Positions 53,577 through 62,327 of a stretch of DNA of 64,000 nt are shown here, piece by piece (position 1 is the stretch's first letter; the number at the start of each line of letters is the position of its first letter). The DNA is from Desulfobulbaceae bacterium (GTDB lineage Bacteria; Desulfobacterota; Desulfobulbia; Desulfobulbales; Desulfocapsaceae), in contig JAABSV010000012.1 in assembly GCA_011390165.1 (NCBI GenBank), positions 1-64,000 on the forward strand, read 5' to 3'. The notes beneath the pieces are model-generated. The model did no database searches and was not told the origin of the DNA. It was given only the letters and a program-made list of their open reading frames with translations. The position numbers and the translations under genes were made by a program.

Positions 53577-54134
53577 ATGGACAAGAAAATACTGGTTCCC
53601 CTGGCTGAAGGCTTTGAAACCATTGAGGCGTTGAGTGTAGTTGACGTTTTTCGTCGGGCCGGCGCCGAGGTGGTGGTTGCTGCGGTAGGCGATTCCCTGC
53701 AGGTAACCTCTTCGCACCGGGTACCGGTGATAGCCGACATTCTGCTACAGGACTGCGCCGAGGAAAATTTTGCCCTCATTGTCCTCGCCGGGGGGATACC
53801 CGGAGCCGAAAACCTGAAGAACTCCACTCTTCTCGCCGAAATGCTGGCCAGACAGAACCAGGCTGGTCGAATGTTCGGAGCGATATGCGCCGCACCGGCC
53901 GTTGTCCTTGAGCAGCAGGGGCTGCTTGCCGGCCGCGAGGCCACCTGCCACCCGGCCTTTGTCGATCGCCTGCAGACAGGGAAGAGACTGGACCAGGATG
54001 TGGTGACGGCCGGCAACTGCGTTACCGGCAGAGGTGCCGGGGCCTCCATCGATTTTGCCATGACCCTTCTTGGCCTCCTCTTTGGTGAGGAGAAACGGGC
54101 CCAGGTCGCCAAGGGCATGGCTTTACCGGATTGA
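53577..54134 (+). CDS. DJ-1/PfpI-family protein (YajL-like)
   Basis: A 185-residue flavodoxin-like protein of the DJ-1 superfamily. It has the conserved glutamate in LAEGFETIEA, LIVLAGGIPGAENL, and the nucleophilic cysteine in FGAICAAPAVVL (about Cys103). Relatives are protein chaperones, glyoxalases or deglycases; the sequence is closest to the YajL/ThiJ group. Followed by an A/T-rich inverted repeat. No obvious operon partner. Confidence 0.9.
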   Translation: MDKKILVPLAEGFETIEALSVVDVFRRAGAEVVVAAVGDSLQVTSSHRVPVIADILLQDCAEENFALIVLAGGIPGAENLKNSTLLAEMLARQNQAGRMFGAICAAPAVVLEQQGLLAGREATCHPAFVDRLQTGKRLDQDVVTAGNCVTGRGAGASIDFAMTLLGLLFGEEKRAQVAKGMALPD

Positions 54135-54237
54135 GTCGGGCCGGGGGCATCGTCACCCCTTTGGCGGCTACATTTTCTCCCTTCTACTGTGGCCGTTGTC
54201 GAGGGAGTGTAAGGAGTAATTCGAGAAGAAACTTTAG

Positions 54238-54378
54238 GCCACCTTGAAAAATGGTATTTCCGCCCAACCTCTGCGTTGAACGAAACAATTTGTCCTCGGA
54301 ATATCAACTATATGCCTGCGGCAAATTGTTTTCTTTCGCCTTGATTTTGAACGGAAATTCGAATTTTTCAAGGCAGCC
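54238..54378. repeat. A/T-rich long imperfect inverted repeat
   Basis: The outer arms GGCCACCTTGAAAAATGGTA.. (from 54237) and ..GAATTTTTCAAGGCAGCC (to 54378) pair over ~25 positions with few mismatches, and share ATTTCCG/CGGAAAT. Inner arms GAAACAATTTG and CAAATTGTTTTC also pair. The whole 141-base stretch could fold into one long hairpin. It contains no gene and is distinctly richer in A/T than its surroundings; a miniature mobile element or a structured RNA is possible. Confidence 0.65.
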
Positions 54379-54422
54379 TTTAACGATACAGATAAATCCC
54401 GGTGTCGGAAAGGCAAATATTT

Positions 54423-54935
54423 TTACCCCGGTGGCATGGCAAGAACTGAGCAGAGAAGGCGATAGGTAAATCCCCAGAGGTAGTAGTCCTCCATGGGAAA
54501 TGTCGGATAAAGCCGTCCAGGGACCATCTCCACCTGCAGGTGGCGCTCCTGGTCAAGGAAGTGGCGGGCCATCAGCCAGTGGCCGCTGCGGATTTCCCTG
54601 GGATTAAGAGAAAGGGGCGGCCGTTCCGCCAGCGTAAAGAGAAATGGCTGGACCCACAAGGGCCGTGGTGACTCGCGACCGGCTGGCTGCGGCACCAGGC
54701 TCTGTTCGAGCTGGTGGTGGCTGAGGGCAATTCCGGTCTCTTCAGCAGTTTCCCGGAGGCAGGTGGCCAGCAGGTCTCGGTCGAAGGGATCTTTTCTTCC
54801 CCCCGGAAAGGAAAAATGCCCCGACCAGGGGTCATTGGGGTGGGCGGCCCGCCGCAGAACAAGAACACTCTCTTCCGGGATGGTGCTGCGGATAATGGCC
54901 ACGGCGGCGGCGACTTCCGAAGTGAAAGAGGGCAT
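54423..54935 (-). CDS. Nudix hydrolase, CoA pyrophosphatase-like (NudL type)
   Basis: A 170-residue Nudix hydrolase. The Nudix box starts FSFPGGRKDPFD and continues CLRETAEETGI, with Asp where the first conserved Glu of the box is usual; this is normal for the CoA-pyrophosphatase subfamily (FPGGKxDPxDxD). Members cleave coenzyme A or other nucleoside diphosphate derivatives. The ATG at 54935 gives the normal length; upstream to 55124 the frame is open but runs through a 12-base tandem repeat and looks non-coding. No clear ribosome binding site, so the start is tentative. Confidence 0.85.
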   Translation of the reverse strand: MPSFTSEVAAAVAIIRSTIPEESVLVLRRAAHPNDPWSGHFSFPGGRKDPFDRDLLATCLRETAEETGIALSHHQLEQSLVPQPAGRESPRPLWVQPFLFTLAERPPLSLNPREIRSGHWLMARHFLDQERHLQVEMVPGRLYPTFPMEDYYLWGFTYRLLCSVLAMPPG

Positions 54936-54966
54936 GGGGGGCCTGGAATTGTTGAGGGTTGTCTGC

Positions 54967-55000
54967 CTGAAACAGTGCCTGAAACAGTGCTTGAAACGAG
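54967..55000. repeat. 12-bp tandem repeat
   Basis: CTGAAACAGTGC occurs twice in perfect tandem (54967-54978, 54979-54990), followed by a partial copy (TTGAAACGAG). It lies just upstream of the Nudix gene start, in the region shared with the divergent small gene. Confidence 0.8.
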
Positions 55001-55138
55001 GTTTTCTGCCGGCAAAATAGTTGTTTTTCCGGGAAAAGCAAGAGGAGCGGGCGGGGCGACAATCCTCATCCGGCACCGGCAACGGCAGAACCGATTCGTG
55101 TGTCGGGGCTGGCACAGCGTTCAACCGAGAGGTTTATG

Positions 55139-55357
55139 ATGGCAGAAACAGTCACAGTTTTTCGCCCCTATCCCCTGCAGGCTGGGCAAAAGATCCGTAT
55201 CGATGGCGGCCGTCGTCAAGGAGACTGGCAGGTGGTCGACAGTGACGACAGCAAGGTCACCCTCCGCTGCCCTGTTTCCGGCCGGGAGTTCACCTGGGAC
55301 CGCTTTTGCTACTGGGTTTCTGAAGAGCAGGGAGCTGTCTGGCCGAAGGAACCGTGA
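55139..55357 (+). CDS. Small hypothetical protein
   Basis: A 72-residue protein with a beta-rich pattern (VTVFRPYPLQAGQKIRI, DWQVVDSDDSKVTLRCP, GREFTWDRFCYWV) that suggests a small SH3- or KOW-like barrel. Tandem ATG codons at 55136 and 55139 follow GAGAGG; the second has better spacing. I do not know the family. Its 3' end overlaps the opposing gene at 55290-55613 by 68 bases. Confidence 0.6.
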   Translation: MAETVTVFRPYPLQAGQKIRIDGGRRQGDWQVVDSDDSKVTLRCPVSGREFTWDRFCYWVSEEQGAVWPKEP

Positions 55358-55613
55358 CGCTATCTCGAGCAGGCCTCAACGCAACTGTGGCGCAGTGGCC
55401 TGCTGGTCGGAGAGAGCTCTCGTCAGGGCAGTGATGAGTGGTTCGGCGGAGAATTATGGTGCCGCTGAGCGGATGCCGCCGGTATCTGGCGATCACCTCG
55501 GCGAGCTTTTCCTGCCGGCCGCTTTCCACCGCCTCGGCAAAGGCCGAGGAGAGGTCGTTGCCGAGGTCTCGGCTCTGTCGGTCGGTAAAGGGGTTGAAAT
55601 TCTCTGTCGGCAT
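55290..55613 (-). CDS. Small hypothetical protein with a diverged or truncated C-terminus
   Basis: A 107-residue frame seven bases downstream of the RND pump gene. The N-terminal ~45 residues (FNPFTDRQSRDLGNDLSSAF, then a helix to ARYRRHP) look like a real helical protein and recall short proteins of Desulfobacterota that begin with FNPF-DRLSRDIRN; from about residue 48 the sequence becomes Arg/Pro/Ser-rich and overlaps the opposing gene. A frameshift or loss of the original 3' part is likely. Assignment to a family is from memory and tentative. Confidence 0.45.
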   Translation of the reverse strand: MPTENFNPFTDRQSRDLGNDLSSAFAEAVESGRQEKLAEVIARYRRHPLSGTIILRRTTHHCPDESSLRPAGHCATVALRPARDSVTVPSARQLPALQKPSSKSGPR

Positions 55614-55620
55614 GAGACGG

Positions 55621-58600
55621 CTACCCCTCAGCCGGAAGTTGGTGCCGCCCTTTCTTGACCATGTAGTAGAGAACCGGCACGGCCATCCGGCTGATCAGCA
55701 GGGAGGCGATCTCGCCGAACATCAGGGAAATGGCCAGCCCCTGGAAGATCGGGTCGGCAAGGATCACCGAGGCTCCGATGACCACCGCCAGAGCCGTGAG
55801 GAGCATCGGTCGGAAGCGGATTGCGCCGGCATCCACCACCGCTTTGGCGAGCGGTTCACCGTGGCGCAAGCGGAGTTCGATAAAGTCCACCAGAATGATC
55901 GAGTTGCGGACGACGATCCCCGCCCCGGCCATGAAGCCGATCATCGAGGTGGCGGTGAAAAATGCCCCGAAGCCCCAGTGTGCAGGAAGGATGCCGATCA
56001 GGGAAAAGGGGATTGCCGCCATCACGACAAGAGGGGTGACGTAGTTCTTGAACCAGCCAACCATCAGCATGTAGATCAGTACCATGACCACACAGAAGGC
56101 CAGGCCGAGGTCGCGGAACACCTCCAGGGTGATATGCCACTCCCCGTCCCATTTCATTGACGGTTCCCCTTCGGTAAAGGGCTGGTTCAGGTTATAGATG
56201 GTCACCTTCTCCTCCAGCCCGCCGAAATTGCGGCCGTCCAACTCGGCCAGACGCTGATTGATATCAAAAATGGCGTAGACCGGGCTTTCAACCAGATCGG
56301 CCACGTCAGCGGTGACGTAGATCACCGGCTTGAGATTTTTTCGATAGATCGGTTGTTCCACCGTCGTTTCGGCTACCACCACCAGTTCTCGCAGGGGAAC
56401 CAGGGGTGCCTGCGGAGTGGTTTCCGAACGGAGGGAGATATTGAGAATCGAGTCTATCCTGGCCCGGAGTTCGATCGGCAGCTCGAGGACCATGTTCACC
56501 GGTTCTTTTTCTGCCGGGAGATGGTAGAGATCAAAGGAGTATCCACGAACACCGATCTCGATGGCCCGGGTAATCTGTTTTTCGGAGATGCCGTTCAGGG
56601 CCGCCTTCTCCTTGTCGACAGTGATGATTTTCCGCACTCGCTCCTCTTCCCGGAACCAGTCGACATCCACCACTCCCGTGGTGGCGGCGATGATCCCTTT
56701 CACCTCAGTGGCCAGGCGGAGCCGATCCTCGTCAGTGGGGCCGTACACCTCGGCAACGAGGGTTTGGAGGACCGGCGGGCCAGGTGGCACTTCCGCCACC
56801 GCCACTGCCGCCCCGTACCGGGCGGCGATGGCCGCCAGGGCCGGTCGAACCCGGGTGGCGATATCGTGGCTCTGCAGGCTGCGCGCATGTTTGGGCAGCA
56901 GATTCACCTGGATATCGGCAACCGTCGGACCACTGCGCAGGAAGTAGTGACGTACCAGACCATTGAAATTGTAGGGGGAGGCGGTACCGATATAGAGCTG
57001 GTAGTCGGTCACCGTCGGCTCTTGCCGAACCACCGCCGCCATCTCCATGGCCACCCGGGCGGTGTGCTCGAGGGTTGAGCCTTCCGGCATGTTGAGGATC
57101 ACCTGGAATTCGCTCTTGTTGTCAAAGGGAAGCATCTTCACCTTGACCAGGCCGAGATAGACCATGGCACAGGCGGCGAGGAGCAGGGTGGTGATCAGGG
57201 CAAAGAAGGCCACCCGCCAGCCGGCATGGGCCAGCAGTGGATCCATTATCCGGTGATAGATTCGGGTGAACCAGTCATCCGGGGTCTTCTCCTCGCCTTC
57301 GTCGGTGGTGTGCACCGGCTGTTTTTTCAGGATGTGGGTGGCCGCCCATGGGGTGACGGTGAAGGCAATCACCAGGGAAAAGAGCATCGCTGCCGATGAA
57401 CCGACGGGAATGGGGCGCATGTAAGGCCCCATCAGGCCGCCGACAAAGGCCATTGGCAAGATGGCGGCGATCACCGCCCAGGTGGCAAGAATGGTCGGGT
57501 TGCCAACTTCCGATACCGCCTCGATGGCCACATCGGTTCGCGAGCGATTGCGGTTGCCGGGCAGACGAAGGTGGCGAACGATATTCTCCACCACCACAAT
57601 GGCGTCGTCGACCAGGATGCCGATGGAGAAGATCAGGGCAAAGAGGGTGATCCGGTTGAGGGTGTAGCCGTACAGATAAAAGACCAGCAGGGTCAGGGCG
57701 AGGGTGGAGGGGATGGCCAGCATCACCACGATCGACTCTCGCCAGCCGAGAAAGAGCAGGATAAGCAGGGCAACCCCGAAAACGGCAATGCCCATGTGGA
57801 ACAGCAGTTCGTTGGATTTTTCCGCTGCCGTGGCCCCGTAATCACGGGTAACACTCACCTGGAGGTCGGCGGGGATCAGGGTGCCGCGGAGGCTCTCCAC
57901 CTTGCTGAGAACGTCGGTGACCACGCTGACCGCGTTTGCCCCGGGACGCTTGGCGATGGAAAGAGTGACCGCCGGGGCCAGCCCGTGTCCATCGGTGCTG
58001 CCATGGAGGACGTAGTCGGCCGGTTCCTCCGGGCCGTCGGAGATGGTCGCCACTTCGTCGAGATAGACCGGTTTTCCACCATAGACACCCACCACCACAC
58101 GCCCTATCTCCTCGGCGCTCTGCAAAAAACTGCCAGTCTGCAGTTCGACAAGGTGGTTCTGTGCCACCAGACTGCCCGAGTGCGACTGGCTGTTTACCGC
58201 CTGTATCCGCGGGGCCAGTTCGGTGACGGTAAGATTTCTCGCTGCCAGGGCCAGGGGGTCGAAGTGGATGGTCAACTGGCGTCTGGTGCCGCCGATCAGC
58301 TTGGTCTCCGCCACATCCTTGATGCTTTTCACCGCATCGTCCACCTGGCCGGCCAGCCGGCGGAGGATGTAATGGTCATAGCCCTCGCCGTGGAAGGTGA
58401 GGGCCATGATCGGGACATCGTCTATGGTGTGCGGTTTGATCAGCGGCGGCTGGACGCTGTGCGGAATCCGGTCGAAATTGGTGGCCAGTTTCTGGTTCAA
58501 CCGGACAATGGCGTTTTCCAGGTTCTCCCCGACATAAAAGCGGACAATCAACAGGCTCGAGCCGGGCATGGAGGTGGAGTAGATATACTCCACCCCGGGC

Positions 58601-58854
58601 AGTTCGTAGAGCAGTTTCTCCATGGGAATGGTGAGCCGTTCCTCAACCTCCCGGGGGGTGGCGCCAGGCATGCTGACCATGACGTCGATCATCGGCACCT
58701 TGATCTGCGGTTCCTCCTCGCGGGGGAGCATCATCACTGCCAGCAGGCCGAGGAGGAGGGAGGCTAGTATCCCCAACGGGGTTAGGGGGGAGTTGACAAA
58801 GGCCCGGGCCAGTTTTCCGGCAAATCCGTTGGTATGCAGGGAAGAATCGTTCAT
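55621..58854 (-). CDS. RND-family efflux pump, inner-membrane transporter
   Basis: A 1077-residue proton-driven exporter of the AcrB/HAE1 superfamily. The first helix ([20 protein letters not shown]) is followed by a large periplasmic porter domain; the helix-4 acidic pair occurs in [19 protein letters not shown], and the second half repeats the layout ([21 protein letters not shown]). N- and C-halves duplicate as usual. The pattern [15 protein letters not shown] is typical of metabolite or solvent-type rather than AcrB-type pumps. Works with the membrane fusion protein and TolC-like protein encoded just upstream on the same strand. Substrate unknown. Confidence 0.93.
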   Translation of the reverse strand: MNDSSLHTNGFAGKLARAFVNSPLTPLGILASLLLGLLAVMMLPREEEPQIKVPMIDVMVSMPGATPREVEERLTIPMEKLLYELPGVEYIYSTSMPGSSLLIVRFYVGENLENAIVRLNQKLATNFDRIPHSVQPPLIKPHTIDDVPIMALTFHGEGYDHYILRRLAGQVDDAVKSIKDVAETKLIGGTRRQLTIHFDPLALAARNLTVTELAPRIQAVNSQSHSGSLVAQNHLVELQTGSFLQSAEEIGRVVVGVYGGKPVYLDEVATISDGPEEPADYVLHGSTDGHGLAPAVTLSIAKRPGANAVSVVTDVLSKVESLRGTLIPADLQVSVTRDYGATAAEKSNELLFHMGIAVFGVALLILLFLGWRESIVVMLAIPSTLALTLLVFYLYGYTLNRITLFALIFSIGILVDDAIVVVENIVRHLRLPGNRNRSRTDVAIEAVSEVGNPTILATWAVIAAILPMAFVGGLMGPYMRPIPVGSSAAMLFSLVIAFTVTPWAATHILKKQPVHTTDEGEEKTPDDWFTRIYHRIMDPLLAHAGWRVAFFALITTLLLAACAMVYLGLVKVKMLPFDNKSEFQVILNMPEGSTLEHTARVAMEMAAVVRQEPTVTDYQLYIGTASPYNFNGLVRHYFLRSGPTVADIQVNLLPKHARSLQSHDIATRVRPALAAIAARYGAAVAVAEVPPGPPVLQTLVAEVYGPTDEDRLRLATEVKGIIAATTGVVDVDWFREEERVRKIITVDKEKAALNGISEKQITRAIEIGVRGYSFDLYHLPAEKEPVNMVLELPIELRARIDSILNISLRSETTPQAPLVPLRELVVVAETTVEQPIYRKNLKPVIYVTADVADLVESPVYAIFDINQRLAELDGRNFGGLEEKVTIYNLNQPFTEGEPSMKWDGEWHITLEVFRDLGLAFCVVMVLIYMLMVGWFKNYVTPLVVMAAIPFSLIGILPAHWGFGAFFTATSMIGFMAGAGIVVRNSIILVDFIELRLRHGEPLAKAVVDAGAIRFRPMLLTALAVVIGASVILADPIFQGLAISLMFGEIASLLISRMAVPVLYYMVKKGRHQLPAEG

Positions 58855-58891
58855 ATTGTTTAAGTCAGCAGAAGGGGAATGGGGGGAAGGC

Positions 58892-59926
58892 TTAGCGGAT
58901 TTCTACCGGTTGACCATCCTGGAGACGGCGATTTCCAGCGACGACAACCTGCTCCTGCCCCTGCAGTCCGCTGAGAATTTCCACCCGGCCATCCTGGCGG
59001 GTGCCACTGCGAACCAGGCGTAACCTGGCCACACCATCCTCGACAACAAAGAGGCGCTCGATCTGCCCGAGAGGGAGGAGAGCCTCTCCGGGGACGGTGA
59101 GGGTCTCGGTCTCGTTCGATGCCAGGGTCACCCTGGCAAACTGACCGGCGCGAAGGGTTGGGTGGCCGGGCAGACGCAGTTTGATCGGTACGGTTCGGGA
59201 GGTTGGGTCGGCAGTCGGGGAAACTTCCGCCACCACCCCGTCCAGTTGCAGATCGATGGAGGGTATGAAGACCGGCAAAATGTCCCCTTTGTTCACCTGC
59301 AGCATCATTGCCTCCGGGAGATCGGTGACCACCTCGAGCTGTTCGGCCGATTCGATCTTCAAGAGGGTTCGTCCTGGCGTGGCCAGGTCTCCGACATTGG
59401 CGAATTTTCTGGTTATAATCCCGGAAAACGGGGCGGTAATCCGGGTGTAGTCAAGCATCGTCTGTGCTTGACGGAAGCTTGCTTCGGCAATTTTCAAGGT
59501 GTCCTGCAGGGATTTGACCGTCTCCTGGGTGGCGGCATTTTTCTTCAGCAGACTTTCCTCCCTGGCCAGGTTGCGCCGGGCCTGGGCCAGCTGTGCCTCC
59601 GCCTGCTGGAGCTGGGCGGAAATCTCGCCGGCAACCAGTTCCACCAACAGCTCGTCTCGCTCTACCCGAGAGCCCAGATCCACCGGCATCGTAATGATGT
59701 TGCCGGATATCTTGGCGGCAATTTCCGCCTGCGCCACAGCCTGAACGGTCCCGACAACCTCTGCCAGACGGGCAGCGCTGACCGACTGTACCGTGGCCAC
59801 CGAGATTGGGCTGACCGGCAGGCTGGAGGCAGATTTTGCCGGGTTGGCCTCTTCCTTGCTGCAGCCGTTGAGGAGCAAGCAGAGGGTCGCCGCCGCAAAG
59901 GTGCTCATGGATACTGTCAATTTCAT
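58892..59926 (-). CDS. RND efflux periplasmic adaptor (membrane fusion protein)
   Basis: A 344-residue lipoprotein (lipobox LNGC, Cys22). Layout of an MFP: barrel-sandwich half [20 protein letters not shown], an alpha-helical hairpin (about residues 95-150, [17 protein letters not shown]), the second lipoyl half [20 protein letters not shown], a beta-barrel domain and a C-terminal membrane-proximal domain ending [13 protein letters not shown]. It bridges the RND protein and the outer-membrane channel. 37 bases from the RND gene, so in one operon. Confidence 0.93.
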   Translation of the reverse strand: MKLTVSMSTFAAATLCLLLNGCSKEEANPAKSASSLPVSPISVATVQSVSAARLAEVVGTVQAVAQAEIAAKISGNIITMPVDLGSRVERDELLVELVAGEISAQLQQAEAQLAQARRNLAREESLLKKNAATQETVKSLQDTLKIAEASFRQAQTMLDYTRITAPFSGIITRKFANVGDLATPGRTLLKIESAEQLEVVTDLPEAMMLQVNKGDILPVFIPSIDLQLDGVVAEVSPTADPTSRTVPIKLRLPGHPTLRAGQFARVTLASNETETLTVPGEALLPLGQIERLFVVEDGVARLRLVRSGTRQDGRVEILSGLQGQEQVVVAGNRRLQDGQPVEIR

Positions 59927-60032
59927 TGTTCTCTCCTTTTCCGGCAGTAGTGCCGGTGTTGCTCAACGGCGAAAACCCTCCCATCCTGCATTGTATGCCG
60001 GTATAAGGCACCGGCCTCACGCGGTTGGCTTT

Positions 60033-61367
60033 TCAGTCGGAAAACTGAGCCAGTCCAGCAGCCCGGCGAAGGTTGGCGATGGCGGTACGGTAGCCGGCCC
60101 CGGCCGCAAGATGTCTGGCCTGAGCGTCAGAGAGCCGGAGTTCAAAATCGATCAGGTCCGAGGCAAGAATCACCCCCTCGCGAAAACGGGCCCGGCTCAG
60201 GCGGGCGACCTCTTCGGCGACGCCAACCATCTTTTCGGTGACCACCAGTCGTTCGCCGGCCTGCTCGTAGTCGAGCTGAGCCTGCTGGATATCGAGATTG
60301 AGGGCAAGTTCCGTCTTCTGGCGATGGCTGACCAGTTCCTGTAGCTTGAGCCTGGCCAGGGTTATCCGGCCGGTGGTCCGGTGGCCATCAAAGAGGTTGT
60401 AGTTTAGACGCACACCGGCCATCCAGGAATCGCCAGCCTCGTCGGTAACCCATCCCTGGTTGATCTGGTAGCCGGCAAAGGCGTCAACAGTTGGCAGGCT
60501 GCCACTTTCGGCCTGAGCCAGTACCGCATGTGCCGCCTCTTCCCGGGCACGCAGTTGGCGAAGTTCCTGTCGATTCTGGAAATCGAGCTGTTCCGGCACC
60601 TCCTGAGTCTCTTCGCGCTGGGTGGAGATGGCAACCTCGCTGCCGGAAAGGCCGAGAAGATTGAGAAAGGATCTTTTCGCCAGTTCCAGGGTGTGGCGGC
60701 TTCGGATCAGATTCTCGATGGCAAGACTCCGCTGCAGTTCCAGGTTGAGCAGGTCCTGACGGAGGAGGTCACCGGCATCGAAGCGGGCCCGCCCTACGTC
60801 AAGTGAAGAGGTGATAGCGGCGAGAGACTCCTCCCGGACAGTAACCATTTCCATCGCCTGCACTATCGCCTGGAAGGATCTGACCGCCTCAAAAGCCAGC
60901 TGCTGGTGGAGGGTCTCCAGATCGGCGGTGGCAAGATCAAGGTGAGCCCGGGCCGCCAGCTGACCTGCCTCCGCATGGCCTCCGTCGTAGAGCTGGTAGC
61001 CGAGTTGTGCCCGCAGTTCAAGATTGTCTGTGCGGCCGGGGGCATTAAAATCGATCCGTTCGTCGAATCCACCCTGGTTGAGAATGCTGCCGAAGGCGTA
61101 CATCGGATTGTCGGTCTGACCGTATTCGGCTCGGAGGCCAACCTGTGGATAGTCGCTGGCGCGGGAGATGGCTACAGCGGCCTGCGCCTGCTCAATCCTT
61201 TTCCGGGCGATACCGCTCTCGGGGTTTTGGGCAATGGCAAAGGCTACAGCCTGGCGGGCGGTCCACAGTGCAGGAATCTCCCCTGCTGCCGGTGGGCTTG
61301 CCGCTGCCTGGGCGAGGGTGGCGGCAGTAATCGCCGTCAAGGCCAGCAGGAGCAATGATGTTCGCAT
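60033..61367 (-). CDS. TolC-family outer-membrane efflux protein
   Basis: A 444-residue channel protein with a signal peptide cleaved near residue 21 (TLAQA). The two repeated coiled-coil halves are clear: TARQAVAFAIAQNPE-type helix at the beginning, YDYPQVGLRAEYGQTDNPMYAFG-like beta strands (SDYPQVGLRAEYGQ), and in the second half LPTVDAFAGYQINQG with LNYNLFDGHRTTGRI. The ATG at 61367 is chosen for its excellent GGAGGAAA site; a longer start at 61412 is unlikely. First gene of the pump operon and divergent from tetR. Confidence 0.93.
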   Translation of the reverse strand: MRTSLLLLALTAITAATLAQAAASPPAAGEIPALWTARQAVAFAIAQNPESGIARKRIEQAQAAVAISRASDYPQVGLRAEYGQTDNPMYAFGSILNQGGFDERIDFNAPGRTDNLELRAQLGYQLYDGGHAEAGQLAARAHLDLATADLETLHQQLAFEAVRSFQAIVQAMEMVTVREESLAAITSSLDVGRARFDAGDLLRQDLLNLELQRSLAIENLIRSRHTLELAKRSFLNLLGLSGSEVAISTQREETQEVPEQLDFQNRQELRQLRAREEAAHAVLAQAESGSLPTVDAFAGYQINQGWVTDEAGDSWMAGVRLNYNLFDGHRTTGRITLARLKLQELVSHRQKTELALNLDIQQAQLDYEQAGERLVVTEKMVGVAEEVARLSRARFREGVILASDLIDFELRLSDAQARHLAAGAGYRTAIANLRRAAGLAQFSD

Positions 61368-61413
61368 GTTTCCTCCGCTATTGGGAACAGTGGGGCTTGT
61401 ATTTTTAAGCAAT

Positions 61414-61443
61414 AAAGTAAATAGCGAAATAGGTTGAGGTCAA
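61414..61443 (-). promoter_or_regulatory. Predicted promoter of the efflux operon
   Basis: On the minus strand TTGACC (61438-61443) and TACTTT (61414-61419) are 18 bases apart, ~47 bases upstream of the TolC-family start codon. Lies in the A/T-rich gap shared with tetR. Confidence 0.4.
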
Positions 61444-61612
61444 GGAGCAGAGCAGAAAAAAAGTTGAACATGGTTTCATTTCTCTCTGTTCCTGACTAAA
61501 AAAAATCTACGCCGATGTGGGAGTTTTTGTGCAAGTGCATGAAATTTATCGTCTCCGTCCATTCAGGTCAAGGGAATACATGCACCAACTCAAACCCAGA
61601 GAGGAAAAAGTC

Positions 61613-61641
61613 TTGACTGAACAAGGGGGGTACGGTACTAA
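61613..61641 (+). promoter_or_regulatory. Predicted promoter of the tetR-type gene
   Basis: TTGACT (61613-61618, five of six consensus bases) and TACTAA (61636-61641) are exactly 17 bases apart. The -10 box touches the palindrome at 61640-61659, so a repressor bound there would block this promoter. Confidence 0.5.
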
Positions 61642-61659
61642 CTGACTGGTCAGTCAGTT
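61640..61659. promoter_or_regulatory. Probable TetR-type operator palindrome
   Basis: ACTGACTG and CAGTCAGT are perfect inverted repeats separated by GT, extended by A and T at the ends (20 bases in all). Size and symmetry fit a TetR-family dimer site, and the position between the divergent tolC-type and tetR genes, over the tetR -10 region, fits autoregulation. It is the only such palindrome noticed in the window. Confidence 0.7.
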
Positions 61660-61701
61660 TATCGAGCCCGGCTGGCCACCAACCCTTGCCGGTCGCCCAT
61701 T

Positions 61702-62313
61702 ATGAAAAAAATCAATAAGAAGAAAAGAATCTTAGCCATAGCAGGTGAATTGTTCGCCGAGAAGGGTTTTACCAATACCTCAATGACCGAGGTGGCTGAG
61801 GTGGCCGGTATTGCCGGGGCGACTATTTTTTATCACTTCAAGAGCAAGAAAGAGCTTTTCTTGGCGGTGCTGGATGATGTCAAGTCTGGAATACTGCACG
61901 AATTCTGTGGATATTTCAGTGGCCAGGTGTTCTCCACCGGGATAGATATGCTGGAGGCGGCGATTGCCTACCATCTTGACCTGGCCGAGAGTAAAAAAAA
62001 GTGGTTTCTCATTCTCAACCACCACTATGTCCACGAGTTGGCGCTTGTGGATCCGGTTTGCCGCAGCCATCTGGTGAATATTTATGACTGTCTGGTGGCA
62101 ATATTTGAACAGGCCCTCGACAAGGGGCAGGAGGACGGATCAGTCCGCCCTCTGCCGACCAGGAAGACGGCTCTGGTCATTCTTGCCATGCTCAATGGAA
62201 TCCTGCAAATGGAAAACAACAGGCTCTACGATGCGGCGGCCCTCTATGAGGAGTTGCTCGTTTCGTGTCGCCATATGGTTCAGAAACAGGTTTGCAAACA
62301 GGTTCAAAATTAA
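61702..62313 (+). CDS. TetR/AcrR-family transcriptional regulator
   Basis: A 203-residue repressor. The N-terminal helix-turn-helix is typical (ILAIAGELFAEKGF, SMTEVAEVAGIAGATIFYHF, KSKKELFLAV). The ligand-binding C-terminal domain is poorly conserved. It is divergent from the RND pump operon, the standard arrangement for local control, and carries a palindrome in its promoter. It also precedes the SulP gene by 14 bases, so tetR and sulP are probably co-transcribed. Confidence 0.9.
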   Translation: MKKINKKKRILAIAGELFAEKGFTNTSMTEVAEVAGIAGATIFYHFKSKKELFLAVLDDVKSGILHEFCGYFSGQVFSTGIDMLEAAIAYHLDLAESKKKWFLILNHHYVHELALVDPVCRSHLVNIYDCLVAIFEQALDKGQEDGSVRPLPTRKTALVILAMLNGILQMENNRLYDAAALYEELLVSCRHMVQKQVCKQVQN

Positions 62314-62327
62314 CGGTGGAAGGCTTT

